Assembly (NCBI GenBank): GCA_964019165.1
Contig: OZ025270.1
Span: 14,270,159 to 14,334,158 of the forward strand
Direction of reading: 5' to 3'
Source of the DNA: Mastigias papua
Lineage: Eukaryota; Cnidaria; Scyphozoa; Rhizostomeae; Mastigiidae
DNA: 64,000 nucleotides
Shown here: positions 24,430 to 33,901 of the stretch, one piece after another
Numbering within the stretch: position 1 is the first letter of the stretch
Layout of the letters: each line of letters starts with the position of its first letter
The notes under the pieces: model-generated
What the model saw: only the letters and a program-made list of their open reading frames with translations
Databases searched by the model: none
Told to the model about the DNA's origin: nothing
Program-made: the position numbers and the translations under genes

Positions 24430-26130
24430 CTTCAAGGATGTTCGAGTTTGCACTTGTGTCAAAGGAAGAAGTATACAAACAACTAGATAAACTTGATCTA
24501 AAGAAAGCAACACCACTAGAGAGCACTCCAGCCAAAATTTTGAAAGGAAGCTCGGATGTTTTTCTTCCTTATCTTACTAACACTTTCAACCTGTGCTTGG
24601 CAGAAAATTACTTTCCAAATGAACTTGAAAAAGGGGATGTCTCCTCGCTTTACAAAAAGGACGATGCCTTAAACAAAAAGAATTATAGGCCAATTACTGT
24701 CCTATCATCTACTTCAAAAATTTTTGGAACGCCTGTTATATGACCAGTTAATGGAATTCTCCGTGAGCTTCTTGTCTCCCCTACTTTGCGCGTTTAAAAA
24801 AGGCTATAATACACAGCATGCTCTTTTAAGATGTCTGGAAACTTGTAAAATGACCTTGGATAAAAGCGGCTACGCAGGAGCTCTATTGATGGATCTCTCT
24901 AAAGCCTTTGACTGCATAGATCATGAATTATTAATAGCAAAATTGCATGCCTATGGCCTTAGTAGAAATGCTTTTAAAATGATACATAGTTATTTGTCAA
25001 AAAGGCTACAGAGTTAAAATAAATGGTTCATTTAGCACATGGAAGGAAGTTAACAAAGGAGTCCCACAGGGATCCGTCTTAGGACCTTTGCTTTTTAACA
25101 TTTTTTTGAATGATTTGTTTCTTCTAACGAACAGATCCGAAATATGCAACTACGCTGATGATACGACAATTTATGTATGCGACTCTAAGATTGAATGTGT
25201 CATAGATGGCTTAGAGCAAGATGCTGTTCAGTTAGCAACCTGGTATCCTGAAAATTATATGAAATTAAATGTAGATAAATGTCATCTTATGATATTTGGC
25301 GAAAAAAGTAAAAAGGTGAAAATACATTTTGGAGAGGCTGTAATAGAAGAGAGTGATGAAGAAACATTGCTAGGGATAACGCTAGATACAAAGCTTAGCT
25401 TCAAAAGTCATGTGCAGTCACTTTGCAGAAAAGCAAGCCAGAAGCTGCACGCATTATCTAGAATTTCGATTTTCATGGATTCAAAAAAGATAAAATTGAT
25501 GATGAATACCTTGATATTGTCACATTTCAGCTACTACCCTCTGATATGGATATTCCATGATAGGAAGATTGAAAACAAAATAAATAAAATACAGGAGAGG
25601 GCTCTTAGAATCGCATACAGAGATAACACTTCTCAATTTAAAGAGCTGTTAGAAAAAGATAATTCGGTATCTGTTCATCAGAAGAACCTACAGTTGCTGA
25701 TGATTGAGATTTACAAAACCAAAAATCGGTTGAATCCTCCGTTTATGATAGAAATTTTTGGCGATGAGGAAGTGCCGTATCAGCTAAGAAGCACGAGTAA
25801 ACTAAATCTACCAAAAGTGAGAACTACAAACTATGGTACAGATACAGTACGGTTCATGGGTCAAAGAGCGTGGGCAAAATTGCCAATAGAATTAAAAGCT
25901 TCCAGCTTTTTGACAGTTTTTAGAAAATATCTGAAATCAGAGAAAAGCAGACATTTCAACTGTAGGATCTGCAAGACTTTTATTTATGGATTAGGGTATT
26001 TATAATTTTCATATTTTGTCTTCTTCCTTTTACTTTTTTATCTTGTAAATAGTTGGCCTAAATTAGCTATAGTAGCTACTATAAACAGCCAACTTTAAAT
26101 TAAAGAGTTAATAGTAATAATAATAATAAT
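24430..26130 (+). pseudogene. LINE C, RT and C-terminal region with (AAT)n tail
   Basis: Three frames join to a LINE RT: 24438-24743 (LDKLDLKKATPLESTPAKIL, NYRPITVLSSTSKIF), 24724-25017 (LLMDLSKAFDCIDHELLIAK) and 25088-26005 (LFNIFLNDLFLLTNRSEI, NYADDTTIYV). The GVPQGSVLGPL box straddles the second break near 25060. The last frame ends TVFRKYLKSEKSRHFNCRIC at 26005. An (AAT)n tail follows at about 26107-26131. Only two frameshifts were noted, so the copy is fairly young. It follows closely on the end of the hAT pseudogene. Confidence 0.85.
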
Positions 26131-26379
26131 GGGTAGCATTCATGTATAAGGGAGAACATTTAGCTTGCAATATATTAACGGCGTCTATTGCACTAACATT
26201 ATCAGTAGAAGCTTTAAACGTAGATTTTAGGCCAAAAACCTGCCATTGAAACGTAATGCATAAAAATTTACTTAACCTAGCGTTGGTATTAATCAATGGA
26301 AAGCATTGTTTTTCACAAAACGTACACTTTTTGAGGTTCTACAGGGCATGTTTCAAACATTTTCCCAATACCGCACTTC

Positions 26380-26900
26380 ACTTCGCGGTCACTATACAAG
26401 GGCCCCATCGTACTTAAGTCCTAAGGGCCCGATGCCAATAAGCAACCATTTGACTTTATGTAGATTTATTTCAATAGCTTTTGCTTCAATTGCTTTCGCT
26501 GTTGAGGTTTTTAGTGAAACTTGCAGAAACACCTTTACTGTATAGAAATAAGTCTCCTCCATGCCAACCTCTGTCAGCACTGACAGGTGGCATATAACAT
26601 CAACATGTAACTGGTTTGATAGGAAACTTGAATCTAATTTGGTTTCTGATATCATAAGTATATCAATTTTAATTGAAACTAGCCCTTTCAATAAATCAAA
26701 TTTATTTCTAATTGAATTTATGTTCAGGTGTGCAATTATCAAATTGTTTTTATAAGTGCGCCTAAGCTTGTTCAATAGCAATCTCGCATCTACACCTTTG
26801 ATCATCTAGGATCTTTGTAAGCTAGAATCAATCACTAACCTTAACTTCACTTCCTATAAAGCATCTTCAGGGTTTGCAGCAATTACAAAGACCGTTTGGA
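26380..26900 (-). pseudogene. LINE endonuclease fragment
   Basis: The minus-strand frame 26805-26392 reads NNLIIAHLNINSIRNKFDLL and then SIKIDILMISETKLDSSF, the N-terminal motifs of an apurinic-type LINE endonuclease, followed by AKAIEAKAIEINLHKVKWLL. The catalytic glutamate of the SETKLD motif is present. The rest of the element is missing. It is antisense to LINE C and adjoins the broken BEL gag. Confidence 0.75.
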
Positions 26901-27499
26901 GAAAATAACCCTTCCCTTCAGAATTTCCTTTGACATTCATGCTACAATTAATGATATTGCTGGCTCAGCACTGTTTGTTGGAGAAGCTTGAGAAGCTTGA
27001 TGATCTATTTCCATCATCTCTGCTTTGGTTATAAGCAACTTGACCATGCCTCTTTCTATAACACGATGACGTCCCTTGCAAGTGAAACAATTGATGGATG
27101 ATCGACACTCATGTGCTACATGTCCACCACTACGTGAACATATGTAATTCTGTCCTTCTCTTTTGAGAATATTTCTCCTTTCACGTATATCAGTCACGAT
27201 ATGACACTCAGATGTAGTGTGTGCCCCTTTGCAGAATGTACAATTAGCCTTTGATGTTCCAATTGTCAATGCAGCAGCAGTTGGATATCCTATATTGGCC
27301 CTTTTAACGTCTTTCCTTCCAGGTGCGCATTTTTCTCTTGCTTCAATTTCTATTCTCAAGCAATTCAATAACTCTGATAGCTCCCAGTCAATATCGCCAT
27401 ATGTTTCGTTCATCTTTCGGCTCAAAATCAATCTAATCTCCTCAGGCAATTTTCTCTGAACCAAGATAATGCTGTAGGATTTTGAATCCACTCATATGG

Positions 27500-28645
27500 C
27501 AGGCCCGTAGACACTGGGGGCAGGGGGGGCATGCCCCCTCCAATAATTCACCGAGGTTGCATATAGAAGTATACTATACAGTACTTTTTAATCATTTTTC
27601 AGTTCAGTTCCACTCAATCTTGAACCTAGAAGCACCATAACACAGATATATGGCATGCAGATATCTTGATTCTGTTGTACGACAAACTGTTAACCTTATT
27701 TCAGTGACGACACGAGTGTTGTAAGAGTGTCTAAGAGTTTCTGCTTGTGTAGATGGCAACCCTTTTAGGAAAAAGGGCAATGTTCCTTTTGTCCTTTTGA
27801 GTGCGTTCCATGTAGCCCATGCCAGATATCTGAGGGAGAGAAATGTCTTTTCGTCAATGTGTTGGCAAGATATAGTTTTGCCTCTATCATTGGTGTACAT
27901 GCACGTAGTACCAAAGAGAAAAGACGGTTTAGCTTTTTCCTTTGTCGTTTGAATCTTCAAATTTCGATGAAACTAGGTTCACTCCTTTTTTATAATAGCA
28001 ATTTTATAAAACCAACAGCCTCAAAATTGTTGGGAAATTAAGAACAAATTAAGAACAAATTAAGAACAAATTAAGAACAAATTAAGAACAAATTGAGACT
28101 GAAGTACTATCTTAAAATGCATTTTTGCACAAAGATGCATGCCCTGTCCAATGATATAGTGACATGAAATGTCACTCCCTCGTAAAAATAATACCTGTTT
28201 CATAGGCATCTAATTTTTTCTCGCATATTGTCTAATGTCTAAATTGTCTACACCCCACAAATTTAAGAACAAATTTTATGAACAATTCAGCCTCAAAAAT
28301 TTAGAAAAAAGTTAAGAACAGTCAGTCCAAACCTCAATTTTACTGGTTCTTATAATAAAAAAGAGTGCAGAGAAGCCAGTTTCTCCATCTTAGCATGAAG
28401 ATCAATGATGGAAACTGCTTCAATCTATTTTGCAAAAGGGCCTTTTTCGACATCCGGGAAGGAGTTACTTTGAAAAATCTTTCTGGGGGCAAGCCCCAGA
28501 CCCCCATTTTTCATCAGAAACCCTATCAAAAACCACTATTTTGGCATATACTTATGGATATCATGTCATGCCCCCCCTGAGGGATTCTAACTTGACTTCT
28601 ACATCTGTGCCCCCCTCCAATCCGGTTCAGCTGTCTACGGGCCTG
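27500..28645. mobile_element. hAT-type element in the BEL gag
   Basis: Perfect inverted ends CAGGCCCGTAGACA and TGTCTACGGGCCTG bound the element. The direct repeat outside is short (TATGG on both sides). G- and C-rich tracts lie just inside both ends. The interior contains a tandem array of an 11-base unit and a chance minus-strand frame (27960-27604) that I do not recognise. No transposase was identified. Confidence 0.75.
28036..28095. repeat. Tandem array of 11-base unit AAATTAAGAAC
   Basis: About five consecutive near-perfect copies of an 11-base unit within the hAT-type element. Diverged single units recur at about 28263 and 28310. Confidence 0.85.
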
Positions 28646-29393
28646 TATGGCTTGAAACCCTACCAGTGAGCTTCCACTGTATCCTAAAATTTCTGAATAT
28701 CCGCAATATCTGCATGCTTTCCAGGGGCATTTTATTGTCAAAAAGGCATCAATATGGCAATCTAAAATGGTTTGTCTCTGTCCAAATCTCCCTTTCAAAA
28801 TATCCATTACAGTTTTGTAATTAACATCTGAAAATTCAAATCCAGCCGCAGCCTGATATCCAATTCCTACAACATTGTGCCTTCGCAAAGCTTATATTTG
28901 GGTTATAACCTACTGACGCTTGAAATGAATTCCAAAATTCTTGAAATTTGTGAGGTTTCCCATTAGATTTCCTTCACTATAAATTGGGAAGTTTTACAAA
29001 GCTTGCTCCTTCCCCCTGAACTCTTGCGGATTGCTTTTGTGCGCCATTTCTGCCTGGTGTCATCAGTTCTGAATACGATTTCATAAGCAGTTTCCCTACA
29101 TTCTCCCGATTTATTTATCTCTGCAGTGATAATATTTCATCTAACATTCCCAAAATCTGGTCAACCAAATTTCTAATTTTCTCCAAGTGTTCTTTGAGAA
29201 CTTTCTTGTTTTGCTTCAATTTCAATGAATCACTCGATTGGGGAGCACCGAACAGTGTCCTGGTCTGTTCCAGCCTTTACGTAGAATAGGTCTTATGACC
29301 ACTGCGCTCTTTAAGCAATTTTGACAGCTCTAAAGATAAATTTGCTTTGCTAGTAGCATCACCTGATGTAGCTGCTGCAGTATCCTTCGGCAT

Positions 29394-29713
29394 TTTCTGA
29401 ACAATTTCACATTATATCCGCTCGGTAGACAATATTAAAAGAAATTCGTGTCTCTGTGTAAACACCCCTACACACCCAATGATAGGCTCTGGTTCTTGTG
29501 AGACAGTGCAATATTAATCTCTTGAATTAATCTTCAGGTTCTATTATTCTGCAGACTGTATTTATCTGACAGCAATGTAACAAATAATTTTTCGATTCAA
29601 GGCTAACTTCCATGTGCGTCAGGTTCAATTCACAATAACCACAACAATAAACTAGATGTGTTCTGCCTTGCCCCTTGTACATTTTTCTTCCCAAATGTGG
29701 CAGAATGATGTCC

Positions 29714-29718
<5 letters not shown>
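29394..29718. other. Upstream region of the broken BEL gag, no defined LTR
   Basis: This is where a leader and 5' LTR of the minus-strand BEL remnant would be expected. No LTR partner occurs elsewhere in the window, so the boundary cannot be placed. Confidence 0.35.

Positions 29719-29796
<78 letters not shown>
29719..29796. repeat. (TA)n microsatellite, left of Penelope pair
   Basis: About 39 uninterrupted TA units. Open frames of alternating Ile and Tyr across it are artefacts. Confidence 0.95.
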
Positions 29797-29800
<4 letters not shown>

Positions 29801-29861
29801 CAAAATTTCTCAATATTATAAAATCAGATAGTACACGAAGAAAATCGACAATCTTTTTAAA

Positions 29862-29909
29862 TTTCCAAGACATGTTTCGGCTTGTTACTCAAACCATCAT
29901 CAGTTGAAA
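29862..29909 (-). ncRNA. Hammerhead-ribozyme-like motif of Penelope (left copy)
   Basis: On the minus strand, conserved CTGATGA (29903-29897) is followed by a stem GGTTTG/CAAGCC with a five-base loop, then GAAA (29878-29875), CATG and TC. This is the order of a type I hammerhead core with a very short, self-complementary stem III. One extra T lies between CTGATGA and stem II. Dimer-active minimal hammerheads are known from Penelope-like elements. Activity here is an inference. Confidence 0.65.
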
Positions 29910-30021
29910 TGACTAAGTTAACGTTACAACAAATAAGAACTATACACTATCAATCGAATATATTAATCGAACAGAGGAATGAAAGAAACGAAAAAAGAAT
30001 GTGGCGGTTAAACAACGAAAG

Positions 30022-31038
30022 CTAAAAGCTCAATGAAATACTATAATGTTGCAGTTGTTTATTTAAGTTAGGCCTTTCCCACATGATGTGGAGTGCTTCC
30101 TTAATTTTTAAGTTATGATAATTGCTTGCTGAATCTAGTACCTTGAAGCAATTTTCACTGCAAAGATTTTTACAAGGAATTGAAGTCTTTAAATGCTTAA
30201 AAATATGCGAATTCTTATCGGTGAACAAATGCTCACGCACTCGTGTAGATAAATGACGAGATGTTTCGCCAATATAAACGGAATTACATCCCGCACAAGT
30301 AAATTTATATACTATACACGAGCGAAGCGATTTGTTCACACGATCCTTAACTGCAAGCAAGTTTTTAATTTTAAAAGAAGAAAAAGCTAATTTAATATTA
30401 AGATTATTGCAATACTTTTTAGCAAGCATACGTACCTTACGCTGGGTAAAATTAGAAAGCTTAAGGAATGGCAACTTAAAATAAATGGTAGAAGTATCAG
30501 TAGCTGATTTAGAATTATTAGAAGTATGAACATTATCAAGATAAGAATGGACTACTCTACTTATTAAGCCTTCAGGGTATTGATTCTTTTTGAATATATC
30601 GAAGAGTTTTTTAACATCATCATTGAATTTAGCAAGAGTGTTATTAATTTTGTAAGCTCTGTCAACTAAGGTGCGGATAAGACCAATTTTATAAGAATAA
30701 GAGGTAAAGCTATAGAAATTAGTAAGAAGTCCAGTAAAAGTGTTTTTACGATAGACTGACGTTAAAAGATTACAAGGATCCTTATTACTGATACAAACAT
30801 CAAGAAAAGCCAACATCTTATTACTTTCTTTCTCCATGGTGAACTTTATATTGGGATGTTGAGAGTTAAGAAAATCAAAGAATACTAAGGCATCTTGTTC
30901 ATTATTGAAAAGGCAAAAGGTGTCATCAACATATCGTCGATAGAATTGAAGAGAAGGACCTTGATATTTGTTAAGCCATATATTTTCATGATGTCCTAGA
31001 AAAAGATTAGCCAGGACAGGTGCAAGAGGAGAGCCCAT
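30022..31038 (-). CDS. Penelope RT C-terminal half plus GIY-YIG endonuclease (left copy)
   Basis: A 338-residue open frame without stops. RT palm motifs (GSPLAPVLANLF, YVDD) occupy the first about 60 residues, and the GIY-YIG endonuclease core (NSVYIGETSRHLSTRVREH) the region around residues 255-285, with a CAGC cysteine pair just before. The translated product is identical to that of the inverted copy at 31107-32123. Without the RT N-terminal half it is unlikely to function alone. The listed start is the first in-frame ATG, not a natural start. Confidence 0.85.
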   Translation of the reverse strand: MGSPLAPVLANLFLGHHENIWLNKYQGPSLQFYRRYVDDTFCLFNNEQDALVFFDFLNSQHPNIKFTMEKESNKMLAFLDVCISNKDPCNLLTSVYRKNTFTGLLTNFYSFTSYSYKIGLIRTLVDRAYKINNTLAKFNDDVKKLFDIFKKNQYPEGLISRVVHSYLDNVHTSNNSKSATDTSTIYFKLPFLKLSNFTQRKVRMLAKKYCNNLNIKLAFSSFKIKNLLAVKDRVNKSLRSCIVYKFTCAGCNSVYIGETSRHLSTRVREHLFTDKNSHIFKHLKTSIPCKNLCSENCFKVLDSASNYHNLKIKEALHIMWERPNLNKQLQHYSISLSF

Positions 31039-31106
31039 AGCAACACCATCTACCTGATCATACAGTTTACCATTAAAGAGGAAGTTATGGAAGTTAAGTT
31101 GTTGCT

Positions 31107-32123
31107 ATGGGCTCTCCTCTTGCACCTGTCCTGGCTAATCTTTTTCTAGGACATCATGAAAATATATGGCTTAACAAATATCAAGGTCCTTCTCTTCAAT
31201 TCTATCGACGATATGTTGATGACACCTTTTGCCTTTTCAATAATGAACAAGATGCCTTAGTATTCTTTGATTTTCTTAACTCTCAACATCCCAATATAAA
31301 GTTCACCATGGAGAAAGAAAGTAATAAGATGTTGGCTTTTCTTGATGTTTGTATCAGTAATAAGGATCCTTGTAATCTTTTAACGTCAGTCTATCGTAAA
31401 AACACTTTTACTGGACTTCTTACTAATTTCTATAGCTTTACCTCTTATTCTTATAAAATTGGTCTTATCCGCACCTTAGTTGACAGAGCTTACAAAATTA
31501 ATAACACTCTTGCTAAATTCAATGATGATGTTAAAAAACTCTTCGATATATTCAAAAAGAATCAATACCCTGAAGGCTTAATAAGTAGAGTAGTCCATTC
31601 TTATCTTGATAATGTTCATACTTCTAATAATTCTAAATCAGCTACTGATACTTCTACCATTTATTTTAAGTTGCCATTCCTTAAGCTTTCTAATTTTACC
31701 CAGCGTAAGGTACGTATGCTTGCTAAAAAGTATTGCAATAATCTTAATATTAAATTAGCTTTTTCTTCTTTTAAAATTAAAAACTTGCTTGCAGTTAAGG
31801 ATCGTGTGAACAAATCGCTTCGCTCGTGTATAGTATATAAATTTACTTGTGCGGGATGTAATTCCGTTTATATTGGCGAAACATCTCGTCATTTATCTAC
31901 ACGAGTGCGTGAGCATTTGTTCACCGATAAGAATTCGCATATTTTTAAGCATTTAAAGACTTCAATTCCTTGTAAAAATCTTTGCAGTGAAAATTGCTTC
32001 AAGGTACTAGATTCAGCAAGCAATTATCATAACTTAAAAATTAAGGAAGCACTCCACATCATGTGGGAAAGGCCTAACTTAAATAAACAACTGCAACATT
32101 ATAGTATTTCATTGAGCTTTTAG
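31107..32123 (+). CDS. Penelope RT C-terminal half plus GIY-YIG endonuclease (right copy)
   Basis: A 338-residue open frame with the same motifs as the left copy: RT YVDD box near residue 37 and the GIY-YIG core SVYIGETSRHLSTRV near residue 260. Its start is set by the truncation, since the coding sequence begins only about seven bases upstream. No promoter of its own is expected. Identity with the inverted copy means either very recent duplication or ongoing gene conversion. Confidence 0.85.
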   Translation: MGSPLAPVLANLFLGHHENIWLNKYQGPSLQFYRRYVDDTFCLFNNEQDALVFFDFLNSQHPNIKFTMEKESNKMLAFLDVCISNKDPCNLLTSVYRKNTFTGLLTNFYSFTSYSYKIGLIRTLVDRAYKINNTLAKFNDDVKKLFDIFKKNQYPEGLISRVVHSYLDNVHTSNNSKSATDTSTIYFKLPFLKLSNFTQRKVRMLAKKYCNNLNIKLAFSSFKIKNLLAVKDRVNKSLRSCIVYKFTCAGCNSVYIGETSRHLSTRVREHLFTDKNSHIFKHLKTSIPCKNLCSENCFKVLDSASNYHNLKIKEALHIMWERPNLNKQLQHYSISLSF

Positions 32124-32235
32124 CTTTCGTTGTTTAACCGCCACATTCTTTTTTCGTTTCTTTCATTCCTCTGTTCGATTAATATATTCGATTGATAGTG
32201 TATAGTTCTTATTTGTTGTAACGTTAACTTAGTCA

Positions 32236-32283
32236 TTTCAACTGATGATGGTTTGAGTAACAAGCCGAAACATGTCTTGGAAA
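32236..32283 (+). ncRNA. Hammerhead-ribozyme-like motif of Penelope (right copy)
   Basis: CTGATGA is at 32242-32248, stem II GGTTTG (32250-32255) pairs with CAAGCC (32261-32266), GAAA is at 32267-32270, palindromic CATG at 32271-32274, and predicted cleavage is after C32276. Flanking TTTCAA and TTGGAAA can pair as stem I with one bulge. It lies about 110 bases past the stop codon, where Penelope elements are known to carry such ribozymes. Confidence 0.65.
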
Positions 32284-32310
32284 TTTAAAAAGATTGTCGA
32301 TTTTCTTCGT

Positions 32311-32314
<4 letters not shown>

Positions 32315-32382
<68 letters not shown>
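32315..32382. repeat. (TA)n microsatellite, right of Penelope pair
   Basis: About 34 TA units directly abutting the end of the right Penelope arm, mirroring the tract at 29719-29796. The stretch 32383-32997 beyond it holds nothing recognisable. Confidence 0.95.
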
Positions 32383-32390
<8 letters not shown>

Positions 32391-32997
32391 ATGCAATTTC
32401 TTCCAGGCGGCAAGTACAGAGATTATCTCCAAAGATTCGTGGGAAGAAAATTTTACCTATAGACCATGGAGCTATGGGGCTGACTCGACTATAGCCCCAA
32501 CAATGATTTGGCCAGACTTTTAGTGAAGCTAGCAGGGAAGCAAACATGACAAGAGTAGACTGAAACAATAAAAAAGGGAATGAATTCCTTGTAGTAATGC
32601 AATCAACAGCAATATCCTGAATTATGAAAAACGCAGACTAAAAATTTAACTATGAATAGTTTATAATCAGCATCTATCAGACCTTCAATTTCCATGCAAG
32701 AGAAAGGCTACTGAAAGACTCTACATTGGATCAAGAGTACACTGTTTCCTTTAGACTATAGAGGACCACCATCGACACGTATAGTTTGAAATTCCGGCCC
32801 TAATTACTTTTTGCAATTTAGAACGTTTCGATTTGCCGAGTTTTATACCTTACAAGAACTTTGGAAGTCCTCTCATGAACTGTATAAGTGATAATATCAG
32901 ATTCTAAGAAAGAGGAAGAAGGTCTAGAGTTTTTCTGACGTACCAGATGATGTGAAGGGTTCTCCCTCCAATCACAAATCAAAGATAGTGAGATTAC

Positions 32998-33584
32998 TTA
33001 GCAGGGGGCTGCTTTTGTGCATTCATGCTAATAAATGGATTTAAAAAGTACTCTAAGCTGGTTTGCCTTCTCCATTTAAGGAGCAAATTTCCTTAGCACC
33101 TATGGCTTCAATATTTCAGTGTAATAAGTAACCAATAATGGAAAATCAGTTTTAAAAATATCAATAGAACAATTATGTAGCTATGAAAGTGTAACATAAA
33201 TTCCCAATATCCTGTGGTGTAAACTTTTTGCGTATGGCATCGTATCGAGTCTTTCTCTTCAAACATTCCACTTGAGCATCGTATGCTTTTTTAAACATTT
33301 CAACGCATTCCCCGAGCTTTTCCTTCTCTGCCAATGTACACTTCTCCAACTGACGAACAAAGTATGCTATGAAGTGTGCAGCCAATGTATACTTCCCCTT
33401 TGAAAATACATCTTTGTAGCTTTTTCCGTTCTTAAGGACGATAATTGTTACAAATTCTAATAGTCAAGTGAGAATGCAAAATATGTTAAAAATAATTGCC
33501 GGGAGTCCTAATAAGAGCGGGGGGTTGGAAACATTTTCAAAAATTAATCAGCGGGGGGGGGGACGGCAATTAGGCACTTAAGAG
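32998..33584 (-). mobile_element. TA-flanked, C-tract-rich DNA transposon (family 1, copy 2)
   Basis: An inverted-orientation relative of the element at 926-1653. The right end carries the complement of CTCTTAAGTGCCTAATTGCCG with TA outside (33585-33586). The left part reaches only as far as a CAGGGGGCTGC segment and lacks a clear inverted end, so it is truncated. The minus-strand frame 33385-33173 (70 codons) has QLEKCTLAEKEKLGECVEMF and VECLKRKTRYDAIRKKF, better preserved than copy 1, and is rich in charged residues as in a coiled coil. It may derive from the C-terminal region of an autonomous protein I cannot name. Confidence 0.7.
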
Positions 33585-33673
33585 TATTACCTTTCCAGCC
33601 TGTGAATTTCGTTCCAGTTATTATTCATTATATTTTCTGCTGTAGTCAGCGTCAAATTTGATTCGATGTTCAT

Positions 33674-33894
33674 GTTGCAGATCTTTATTCAATAACAGAG
33701 CGATAAAATTCAATATCCAATCATAGCACAATAATCGATAGCAAAAACTAGTATAAAACATGATAGCATTGTAAATCGCAAAAACCGAATATGAAAATCA
33801 TGTGATGGAATTCGAAAATGTCCACAGTCTCGGCTGTCAGTCAAAATGACAAAACAAAACAATAAAAGTTCATAGCGAGTGTACTATTTCAACA
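33674..33894 (-). repeat. Copia 3' LTR
   Basis: A 221-base LTR, TGTTGAAATAG to ATCTGCAACA on the minus strand. It is almost identical to the copy at 38026-38247 (two differences seen by eye). The target duplication GTTCA lies outside at 33669-33673. The purine-rich complement of CTCCTCCTCAC (33895-33905) adjoins it internally as polypurine tract. Confidence 0.95.
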
Positions 33895-33901
33895 CTCCTC
33901 C

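Larger units (their letters stand above)
26937..29393 (-). pseudogene. BEL/Pao gag remnant, split by a hAT-type element
   Basis: The likely start is the ATG at 29393-29391 (MPKDTAAATSGDATSKANLS). Decayed frames lead to FSDVNYKTVMDILKGRFGQ and DCHIDAFLTI (near 28830-28720), the DUF1759-type gag core. After the insertion at 27500-28645 the frame 27491-26937 has LPEEIRLILSRKMNETYGDI and zinc-knuckle-like cysteines (CTFCKGAHTTSECH, CRSSINCFTCKGRHR). No protease, RT or integrase follows and no LTR pair was confirmed. A second, far better preserved BEL element lies at 43238-49352. Confidence 0.75.
29828..31099 (-). mobile_element. Penelope-like retroelement, left copy, 5'-truncated
   Basis: The coding part (31099-30022; the first ATG gives 31038-30022, 338 residues) contains MGSPLAPVLANLFLGHH, the RT catalytic YVDDTFCLF, a middle linker, and a GIY-YIG-type endonuclease with KFTCAGCNSVYIGETSRHL and RVREHLF. 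Full-length members are usually about twice this size, and the N-terminal half of RT is missing. The frame is open upstream of the ATG to the truncation point near 31099 (pieces such as NGKLYDQVDGVAMG). Bases 29828-31045 are the inverted partner of 31100-32317; bases 31046-31099 belong only to this copy. The 3' region holds a hammerhead-like motif. Confidence 0.9.
31100..32317 (+). mobile_element. Penelope-like retroelement, right copy, inverted duplicate
   Basis: This 1218-base copy is the inverted partner of 29828-31045. The arms have equal length and the encoded 338 residues are identical. It starts abruptly at TGTTGCTATGG and ends at GTACTAT, where it meets a TA microsatellite. Head-to-head partial copies are typical of Penelope insertion products. 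Confidence 0.9.

Noticed and set aside
27604..27960. 118-codon minus frame inside the hAT-type element
   Set aside because: No recognisable domain; the flanking element appears non-coding.
29652..29907. Frames rich in alternating Ile-Tyr across TA repeats (also 32238-32568)
   Set aside because: Translation of a microsatellite in every frame; no coding signal.
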